Source: Cytobacillus citreus (GTDB taxonomy: Bacteria > Bacillota > Bacilli > Bacillales > Cytobacillaceae). From it: a stretch of 64,000 nucleotides of DNA. Made by a program: the position numbers and the translations under genes. Numbering within the stretch: position 1 is the first letter of the stretch; every line of letters begins with the position of its first letter. Shown here one piece after another: positions 58,048 through 64,000 of the stretch. The notes below the pieces were generated by a model. The model made no database searches, was not told the origin of the DNA, and was given only the letters and a program-made list of their open reading frames with translations. The stretch covers positions 711,497 to 775,496 of the forward strand of contig NZ_JAGYPM010000003.1 of the NCBI RefSeq assembly GCF_018343665.1, in the 5' to 3' direction.

Positions 58048-59027
58048 TATTTCTTTTCACTTCCTTCCTTTTTTTCTTCTGGAAGTTCATTTTCTTTTGG
58101 AAGTTCTTTTTCAAGTGGCTGAATTGGGAAGTACTTCATGGTGTTCCCATCATCATTCATGATATATATTTGTGCACTAGGCAGAACTTGCTCAAGTGTT
58201 TCTAGAACAAGGCGCTCTTTTGTAATATCTGGATTTTTGCGATATTCTTCATACAACTTATTAAAAACCGCAACATCACCACGTGCTTTTTCCAAGCGTG
58301 CTGCTTTCTCTCCTTCTGCCTTTAATTTAATGGCAGCCTCTTCTCCCTTCACTTCATTCATACGTTGATTGACGTATTTATTTGCTTCATTCTTTTTCGT
58401 ATCCGCTGTTTCACGTGCATCAGTTACATCTGTAAAGGCTTTACGGACTTCTTCATTCGGAAGTTCAACATCTTGAAGCTTTACTGCTAGGATAGAAATT
58501 CCAATATCATATTTCTCAATCAGAGATGATAATAAATCTCTAACATCTGCTTCAATATCTGCTTTTCCAGATGTTAAGGCGTTATCAATTGATGAGTTGC
58601 CAATAATGCTTCTTAATGAAGCAGATGTTGCATCATAAAGAATTTCTTTTGGATTTTGCGCATTATATAAATATTTTTCAGGATCTGTGATTTTCCATTG
58701 CACAACTAGATCTGCTAGAACTATGTATTCATCGCCTGTAATCATTTTTGTTTCTTCAGGAAAGTCTTTCGATTTTCCTTCTTTACCTCCATTACCAAAT
58801 TGGAGGCTGAAGGTTTCTTTAGAAACCTTTTCAACACTTTGTATCGGCCATGGTAATTTAAAGTGAAGACCAGGCTCCGTTATTCCTTCCTCAACCTTTC
58901 CAAAAGTTAAAATTACGGCTTGGTCAGATTCATCAACTGTATACCATGTAGTAAATGCTGTTATACCTAAAATAATAATTAATAGTACAAGTCCAGTTAT
59001 TGTATAAATTTTCTTTAAGCTGACCAT
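58047..59027 (-). CDS. hflK: SPFH/prohibitin-family protein HflK
   Basis: 326 residues. N-terminal membrane helix (8-28), SPFH domain from YTVDESDQAVILTFGKVEEG, coiled coil with NRRMNEVKGEEAAIKLKAEGE-type repeats, acidic low-complexity tail (KELPKENELPEEKKEGSEKK). Pairs with HflC. hflKC is absent from the matching locus in B. subtilis, which has polA next to phoR, so this is a lineage-specific insertion or retention. Confidence 0.92.
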   Translation of the reverse strand: MVSLKKIYTITGLVLLIIILGITAFTTWYTVDESDQAVILTFGKVEEGITEPGLHFKLPWPIQSVEKVSKETFSLQFGNGGKEGKSKDFPEETKMITGDEYIVLADLVVQWKITDPEKYLYNAQNPKEILYDATSASLRSIIGNSSIDNALTSGKADIEADVRDLLSSLIEKYDIGISILAVKLQDVELPNEEVRKAFTDVTDARETADTKKNEANKYVNQRMNEVKGEEAAIKLKAEGEKAARLEKARGDVAVFNKLYEEYRKNPDITKERLVLETLEQVLPSAQIYIMNDDGNTMKYFPIQPLEKELPKENELPEEKKEGSEKK

Positions 59028-59101
59028 TTTCTCTCCCCTTCCTTTTACTTTTTATAACATTTAATACGATTTATTCTAAAAAAGGTTTCATTTATATAAC
59101 G

Positions 59102-59137
59102 AAAAAAGACGAAAGCGGGGTATGCTTTCGTCTTTTT
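59102..59137. terminator. phoPR terminator (bidirectional)
   Basis: AAAAAAGACGAAAGC / GCTTTCGTCTTTTTT perfect 15-base arms with a 6-base loop. Confidence 0.94.
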
Positions 59138-59253
59138 TCATTTTTAGGATGAAAGGGTATTTCACTTATAATTGTAGCAACCATATATTAAGAAGAAGTT
59201 TACAATTTGTTAAGATCATGTAAAAAGCACCCTTTTTCCACTTCATCCATTCA

Positions 59254-61023
59254 TTAGCTAATCGGAAATTTTTTATTCAATTCTATTAAAAATCTCGTCC
59301 CTTTACCAACTTCACTTACAACATGAATTTTTCCTTTATGCGCTTCTACTAAATGTTTTACTATAGCAAGCCCTAGCCCTGTTCCTCCAGAATTACGGCT
59401 CCTAGCTTTATCCACTCTATAGAATCGCTCAAATATTCTATTGATTTCTTCTTTTTCTATTCCGATCCCAGTGTCTTTTACTTCTACAAATATATTTTTT
59501 TCTGTTTCCGATATTGAAAGTGAGACATTTCCTCCATTTGGAGTATAAGAAATAGCATTCGAAACTAAATTTATAAAAATCTGTTTCAGCCGATCTGCAT
59601 CTCCCTCAATGAGCATTGGTTTATGCCCTTTATCAAATGTAATCTGTATTTCCTTTTCTATTGCTTTTTGATTTACAATGGCAATCACTTCATGAAGTGT
59701 GTCTGTAATATTAAATGTCTGAATAGTGAGACTGAAACTTTGTTGTTCGATTTTCGATAAATCCAGCAAATCATGAACGAGCGACTGCAATCTGTCACTC
59801 TCTTGCAGAATGATTTTTACAAAAGCTTCTAATGCTTGTTTGTCCTCCATGGCACCATCTAAAAGCGTTTCTGAAAAGCCTTTAATTGAAGTAATCGGAG
59901 TTTTTAATTCATGAGAAACATTCGCGACAAAATCCTTCCTCATTTGTTCAAGCTTCTTCAAATCCGAGATATCATGGAAGACTAGAAGGACACCCTTCCA
60001 TACATCATTCGTTCCTATAATCGGCGCACCATATACCTCAAAATAGCGTTTCCTACTTCTTAAAGGAATGATCATTTGCTTTTTTATTTTTTCCTCTGTC
60101 ATAAAAATCTCTTCTATTAATGAGCTGATTTCTCGATGTTGAATCACTTCATAATAGAGCTTATTTATGAATTCATCAGAATTTGAAACAAAAATTTCTT
60201 TATAAGTACGGTTCACTATGTTGATGTAACCTTTGCTATCAATTAATATCAATCCACTGCCCATGTTTTCGATAAGGGCTGCCAGCCGGTCTTGGTGCAT
60301 TTCCTGGGATTTTCTCATATCCTGCAGGTTCCTTGCTAAGACATTAATTGAAGCACTTAGCATTCCAGTCTCATCAATATGATCCTCATATGTTCGGGCT
60401 CGATAATTTCCCTTTGCAAGTTCAATTGCAGCATTTGTTGCTGATTCAATCGGCTTAGTGTAACGTGCTGTAATCCTTGAACCTAATAAAAGGATGACAA
60501 CAAATGAAAAACCTAGGCTAATCGTTAGCAACCACCATATTTGTTTATAAGCATTATTAATTTCAGTCATTTTTGAACTAAGAAAAATGTAGCCCTCGAT
60601 TTTACCAGCTTGATACACTGGCTTCCAATAATACTGCAAATCATCGCCGGTAATATCTCCAATTAAATAATGATTTTTACCTTTTTTCATGATCATATCA
60701 TTAATATTGTTTTGGTGTTCCTCATAGCTAGGTTCTTTTAACTTTCCACTATCATAAATAATGGCTCCTGAAATATCTACAACTGTTACACGAGCATCAA
60801 GCATCCCACTAAAATTATCTATCGTTTCATTTTTAAAAGATCGTATACCGCCCTCTTCTTCAACAAAACTTGATACGATTTCGATTTCTTTATTTAATCG
60901 CTGATCAAAGGCATTTATATAATAACTTTTGAAAAGTTGCCCTAATAGTAGACCTAATCCGATTAAGACTGCAGATATTAGTGTGATTAGTGCAAAAAGG
61001 AGCCGTGAACGAAATTTCGTCAT
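59254..61023 (-). CDS. phoR: Sensor histidine kinase PhoR
   Basis: 589 residues. Membrane helices about 8-30 and 162-182 flank an extracytoplasmic PAS-like sensor; HAMP about 185-240, cytoplasmic PAS 248-350, HisKA with VSHELKTPITSIKG (His371), HATPase with NLVSNAISYTPNGG, DTGIGI and GGTGLGLAIV. Responds to phosphate limitation (in B. subtilis via teichoic-acid intermediates). Three bases after phoP. Confidence 0.96.
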   Translation of the reverse strand: MTKFRSRLLFALITLISAVLIGLGLLLGQLFKSYYINAFDQRLNKEIEIVSSFVEEEGGIRSFKNETIDNFSGMLDARVTVVDISGAIIYDSGKLKEPSYEEHQNNINDMIMKKGKNHYLIGDITGDDLQYYWKPVYQAGKIEGYIFLSSKMTEINNAYKQIWWLLTISLGFSFVVILLLGSRITARYTKPIESATNAAIELAKGNYRARTYEDHIDETGMLSASINVLARNLQDMRKSQEMHQDRLAALIENMGSGLILIDSKGYINIVNRTYKEIFVSNSDEFINKLYYEVIQHREISSLIEEIFMTEEKIKKQMIIPLRSRKRYFEVYGAPIIGTNDVWKGVLLVFHDISDLKKLEQMRKDFVANVSHELKTPITSIKGFSETLLDGAMEDKQALEAFVKIILQESDRLQSLVHDLLDLSKIEQQSFSLTIQTFNITDTLHEVIAIVNQKAIEKEIQITFDKGHKPMLIEGDADRLKQIFINLVSNAISYTPNGGNVSLSISETEKNIFVEVKDTGIGIEKEEINRIFERFYRVDKARSRNSGGTGLGLAIVKHLVEAHKGKIHVVSEVGKGTRFLIELNKKFPIS

Positions 61024-61025
61024 AC

Positions 61026-61736
61026 TTATTTAGGCTCCTCTAGCTTATAACCTAATCCACGAATAGTCTTAATATATATTGGCTTTTTAGTATCTTGCTC
61101 AATTTTTTCTCTTAGATGGCTAATATGCACATCGACAATTCTTGTATCACCAGCAAAGTCATAGTTCCATACCGCACTTAATAATTGATCTCTCGTCAGT
61201 ACACGACCCTTATTTTTTGCTAAATAAAGCAGAAGTTCAAACTCCTTTGGTGTTAATTCAATTAATTTCTCTTCAAAATATGCCTCATATTGATCAGGGA
61301 AAATTTTAAGACCTGAAATTTGAATATAATCTAATTCCTCTTCGATTTTCTCCATCGTCTCAGTTAGTGCTTGGGTTCTTCTCAAAATCGCTTTAACCCT
61401 TGCTATCACTTCTCTTGGACTAAATGGCTTCGTCATATAATCATCTGCACCTAGTTCTAAACCAAGCACTTTATCAAATTCATCATCTTTTGCAGTTAAC
61501 ATTAGTATTGGGGTCATTACCCTATTTTGGCGGAGTTCTTTACAAACCTCAATTCCATCCATCCTTGGCAGCATAAGATCAAGCACAATTAACTCAGGAT
61601 TTTCTTGGATAGCAAGGTTCTTTCCTTCTTCCCCGTCCATAGCAGTTATCACTTCATAACCAGCCTGCTTTAGATTGTACTCCAATAATGTTAAAATTGA
61701 TTGTTCATCATCTACAACTAGAATTTTCTTCCCCAT
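61026..61736 (-). CDS. phoP: Response regulator PhoP
   Basis: 236 residues, OmpR type. Receiver domain with Asp9-Asp10, phosphoacceptor Asp53 (IVLDLMLPRMDG) and Lys103 region MTKPFSPREV; winged-helix C-terminus with LTPKEFELLLYLAKN and VDVHISHLREKIE. ATG behind GGAGG. Controls the phosphate regulon. Confidence 0.97.
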   Translation of the reverse strand: MGKKILVVDDEQSILTLLEYNLKQAGYEVITAMDGEEGKNLAIQENPELIVLDLMLPRMDGIEVCKELRQNRVMTPILMLTAKDDEFDKVLGLELGADDYMTKPFSPREVIARVKAILRRTQALTETMEKIEEELDYIQISGLKIFPDQYEAYFEEKLIELTPKEFELLLYLAKNKGRVLTRDQLLSAVWNYDFAGDTRIVDVHISHLREKIEQDTKKPIYIKTIRGLGYKLEEPK

Positions 61737-61913
61737 TTTTGCCTCCGTTTTTCGGTATTACCCCTAAATTAGCCCAAACCATATTAACTAACCTTAGTTC
61801 TATAATTCTGAGCTAACCAAACCCCTTTTATACCATCCTAATAATAATATATACTGGCAACCTAATTGTAACAAGAGCAACATTAGAAGAAGTGCCTTTA
61901 GAACTGCCTATTC

Positions 61914-61990
61914 GCCGCAGCTTTCCTTATCTTGTTGCATTGTTGACACTAGACGTCCTGTACGTCAGGGGGAATGCTTGCTCTAGACAG
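61914..61990 (+). repeat. Modular repeat, copy 6 (right half only)
   Basis: GCAGCTTTCCTTATCTTG, TTGCATTGTTGACACTAG, ACGTCCTGTACGTCAGGGGG and GCTCTAGACAG: the right-hand modules of copy 3/4 without the left hairpin. Upstream of phoP. Confidence 0.65.
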
Positions 61991-62030
61991 TAATCTAACT
62001 TCAAAGAAGTTATTCTAATAAAACAAATAA

Positions 62031-62056
62031 AGAGATATGCAATTTTGCATATCTCT
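62031..62056. terminator. Strong palindromic hairpin, probable terminator
   Basis: AGAGATATGCAA-TT-TTGCATATCTCT, 12-base arms, T-rich on the minus-strand side. Between maoC-like gene and phoP. Confidence 0.7.
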
Positions 62057-62069
62057 TAGTAAGATAATA

Positions 62070-62191
62070 AGAAAAGCGCAAGCGCCTTGCTCACCCCCGA
62101 CAAGCATAAGACAGGCCGACGGGAAAGTTGTTCTTTAACTTTCTTGGCGGACTGACTTATGACCTCGAGGGGGTAGGCGCTGGAGCTAGAC
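62070..62191 (+). repeat. Modular hairpin-rich intergenic repeat, copy 7 (compact form)
   Basis: AGAAAAGCGCAAGCGCC, CACCCCCGACAAGCATAAG, GGGAAAGTT-GTTCTTT-AACTTTC, GACTTATGACCTCGAG joined directly to GGGGGTAGGCGCTGGAGC. Same edges as copy 4 but the GTCGAC module is cleanly missing. Confidence 0.85.
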
Positions 62192-62303
62192 AATTCTCAA
62201 ACTCTAGAATAGTTATACTTTCTTAGTTTTTTGTATGCGATCTTAATAGCAGATATTTAATTGAAAACACTCTTTACTTTAATACGTTTATAAAGTGAAA
62301 CTT

Positions 62304-62435
62304 CAATCAGTGGGGGTTTTCCTTCATCCCCCACTGATTGTTAGTTGAACCAATCGGGCTTTTACGGGCTGTTGATCCCCCACTTAGAAATTTATTCTTA
62401 ACTCAACTTCTTGAAGTGGGGGTCTTACAGCCCGT
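62304..62435. ncRNA. Compact three-stem structured element of unknown identity
   Basis: Stem 1: CAATCAGTGGGGG (62304-62316) with CCCCCACTGATTG (62328-62340), 13 perfect pairs. Stem 2: ACGGGCTGT (62364-62372) with ACAGCCCGT (62427-62435). Stem 3 nested inside stem 2: CCCCCACTT (62377-62385) with AAGTGGGGG (62414-62422). The shared CCCCCACT core allows alternative pairing between stems 1 and 3. In the 61737-62468 gap, no open frame. Could be a structured RNA or the folded end of an IS200/IS605-type element without its transposase. Confidence 0.5.
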
Positions 62436-62468
62436 TAATCTGCGATAAACTTAAACTTTCAGATTAGC

Positions 62469-62945
62469 TTAAAAATTTTCAAGGGCTTCGCCATCCATAC
62501 CTTGAATGCGATGTGGGGGACATACTAGTAATGATCCACGTATAACCGTTTCTTCTTCTTCATTTGTACCTTGTACTTTAATTTGAACGGTATGACTACT
62601 ATTGCTAACCTCTGTAACCTCAAACAAAAACTGAACAGTTCCATAATGATATACCGGCTTTAGATATTCGATATCCTGCTTTAGGATATGGCTTCCTGGA
62701 CCTGGTAAATATTTAGAAACGGCAGAGTTTATTATACCATTTAGCATAATACTAGGAACAATTGGCTTTTTATAAGGAGTTTGTGATGCATAATCATGCT
62801 GGATATAAAGTGGGCTCGCATCATTTGTAAGTCCAAGATACAATAATAAATCTTTATCCTCTATTTTCTCAGTTAATGTAAGTTTTTCCCCAACAGAAAT
62901 TTCTTCGATTCCTCTTCCTAACTTCCTCTTTTTTCCAAGTAACAT
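62469..62945 (-). CDS. MaoC-like hot-dog protein, probably not a canonical hydratase
   Basis: 158 residues, MaoC dehydratase fold (ISVGEKLTLTEKIEDKDLL, KKPIVPSIMLNGIINSAVSKYLPG). R-specific enoyl-CoA hydratases use Asp and His in G-D-x-N-P-x-H; here the site reads NDASPLY, keeping Asp but with Tyr in place of the His, so the usual reaction is doubtful. Related proteins sit next to mdh in several Bacillaceae. RBS GGAGGTGC. Stands alone between mdh and phoP. Confidence 0.82.
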   Translation of the reverse strand: MLLGKKRKLGRGIEEISVGEKLTLTEKIEDKDLLLYLGLTNDASPLYIQHDYASQTPYKKPIVPSIMLNGIINSAVSKYLPGPGSHILKQDIEYLKPVYHYGTVQFLFEVTEVSNSSHTVQIKVQGTNEEEETVIRGSLLVCPPHRIQGMDGEALENF

Positions 62946-63081
62946 TTTTGCTGCACCTCCAAAGTTATGTAAACGGTTCCAATGATACTTTTAAAAAATA
63001 AACTAAATAAAATCTATTAGAATTATTCAGTTTATTTCATTTATTATATCATTTATATAGTATCCAAAAAAGATAAATAAT

Positions 63082-63117
63082 AAAAAAATTCGGGAGTGCT
63101 CATTCCCGAATTTTTTT
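63082..63117. terminator. mdh terminator
   Basis: AAAAAAATTCGGGA / TCCCGAATTTTTTT perfect 14-base arms, 8-base loop. Confidence 0.94.
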
Positions 63118-63132
63118 ATTTTGGTATAAATA

Positions 63133-64000
63133 TTACGCTAATACAGCCATAACACTGCGTACAGCTTCAGCAGACTTATCAAGAGCTGCTTTTTCATCTG
63201 CAGTAAGTTCAAGTTCGATCACTTTTTCAATACCGTTAGCACCTAGGATGGTTGGTACACCTAAGTAAATTCCTTCGTAACCATACTCGCCTTCTAGATA
63301 AGCAATGGAAGGAAGGACACGGCGCTGGTCTTTAAGAATTGCTTCACACATTTCTACTAGAGAAGCTGCTGGTGCATAGTATGCACTACCATTTCCTAGC
63401 AGGTTCACAATTTCTCCGCCGCCTTTACGAGTACGTTCAACGATTGCATCAAGACGATCTTTCGGAATTAAAGTTTCAAGCGGAATACCGCCAGCATAAG
63501 AATAACGTACTAAAGGAACCATATCATCCCCATGACCACCAAGAACAAATCCAGTAATATCTTTTACTGAAAGATTTAATTCTTGAGCAACAAATGTACG
63601 GAAGCGAGCAGTATCAAGAACTCCAGATTGTCCAATTACACGGTTTTTAGGAAAACCAGACTCTTTAAAAATAGTGTAAGTCATTGCATCCACAGGATTT
63701 GTTAATACAACAATAAAGCAATTAGGGGAGTGTTTTGCAATCTCTTGTGAAACACTTTTCATGATTTTTTGGTTTGTTTGAACTAAATCATCACGACTCA
63801 TACCCGGCTTACGTGCAATACCTGCTGTTACAACAACGATATCAGAGTCAGCCGTATCTTCATAACTTGAAGTTCCTGTAATATTTGCATCAAAGCCTTG
63901 AACAGGACTTGCTTCAAGCATATCTAAAGCCTTACCTTTTGTAGGATTTTCCATTTGTGGAATATCAACGAGTACGACATCACCAAGCTCTTTTTGTGCT
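63133..64000 (-). CDS. mdh: Malate dehydrogenase, C-terminal part (cut by window edge)
   Basis: LDH-like NAD malate dehydrogenase of the TCA cycle. The frame is open to base 64000 ([19 protein letters not shown] at the edge), so the ATG at 63954 is internal and the true start lies outside. Present: [16 protein letters not shown], the substrate loop Arg, [29 protein letters not shown] and catalytic [16 protein letters not shown]. About 289 of 312 expected residues are inside. Confidence 0.96.
   Translation of the reverse strand, partial: AQKELGDVVLVDIPQMENPTKGKALDMLEASPVQGFDANITGTSSYEDTADSDIVVVTAGIARKPGMSRDDLVQTNQKIMKSVSQEIAKHSPNCFIVVLTNPVDAMTYTIFKESGFPKNRVIGQSGVLDTARFRTFVAQELNLSVKDITGFVLGGHGDDMVPLVRYSYAGGIPLETLIPKDRLDAIVERTRKGGGEIVNLLGNGSAYYAPAASLVEMCEAILKDQRRVLPSIAYLEGEYGYEGIYLGVPTILGANGIEKVIELELTADEKAALDKSAEAVRSVMAVLA

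Overview
The window is chromosomal DNA from a low-GC, spore-forming Bacillaceae bacterium (Bacillus in the broad sense; the genus is not resolved here, but Cytobacillus, Neobacillus or Mesobacillus-like would fit). Evidence: sspI, ytaF and ytxC sporulation genes, T-box and L-box leaders, a sigma-W promoter, purine-rich ribosome binding sites with frequent TTG/GTG starts, and gene order that follows the Bacillus subtilis block sdh-yslB-lysC-uvrC-trxA-etfAB-fadB-fadR-lcfA-yshE-mutS2-polX-yshB-zapA-rnhC-pheTS-ysgA-sspI-ysdC-ysdB-ysdA-rplT-rpmI-infC-thrS-ytxC-dnaI-dnaB-nrdR-speD-gapB-coaE-ytaF-mutM-polA-phoR-phoP-mdh. Nearly all core genes are on the minus strand. No rRNA, tRNA, CRISPR array, integrase or intact transposase was seen.

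Layout. 1-2.1 kb: 5' part of sdhA, sdhC with a promoter and probable cre site, and yslB. 2.1-3.8 kb: lysC with its internal beta-subunit start, under a complete lysine riboswitch. 3.8-12.6 kb: uvrC, trxA, the fatty-acid oxidation set etfA/etfB/fadB/fadR under a FadR box, lcfA, yshE and a previously unlisted 27-codon membrane peptide. 12.6-18.7 kb: mutS2, polX, yshB (CvpA), zapA, rnhC.

18.7-30.3 kb is the accessory part: an 11.5 kb anaerobic-respiration island inserted between rnhC and pheT, bounded by strong bidirectional terminators. A leftward arm encodes a PucR-type regulator, a signal-less cytoplasmic molybdopterin oxidoreductase and its four-cluster Fe-S partner. A rightward arm encodes an unusual radical SAM protein, a TorD-type chaperone, a Tat-exported DmsA-like catalytic subunit, DmsB, DmsC, a multi-cluster ferredoxin with a zinc-ribbon-like tail, and a dedicated TatA. 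A perfect Fnr-type palindrome lies in the shared divergent promoter region, so both arms are probably induced without oxygen. The substrate is not evident.

30.3-44.6 kb: pheT/pheS with T-box, an rRNA methyltransferase, sspI, an M42 peptidase, a MITE-like repeat, remnants of a divergent LysR/TauE locus fused by deletion, a dimeric dUTPase, ysdB under a sigma-W promoter, a TVP38 membrane protein, ysdA, three tandem 52-bp palindromic units, then infC-rpmI-rplT behind an L20 leader and thrS behind a T-box. 44.6-64 kb: ytxC, the nrdR-dnaB-dnaI replication operon, speD, gapB with CcpN operators, coaE, ytaF, mutM, polA, hflK/hflC, phoP/phoR, a MaoC-like protein and partial mdh.

A notable whole-window feature is a family of modular, hairpin-rich intergenic repeats (about 80-350 bp) present in at least seven copies, several inside essential operons (pheST, dnaB-nrdR, fadB-etfB), plus a second AT-richer repeat family near nrdR, polA and phoP.
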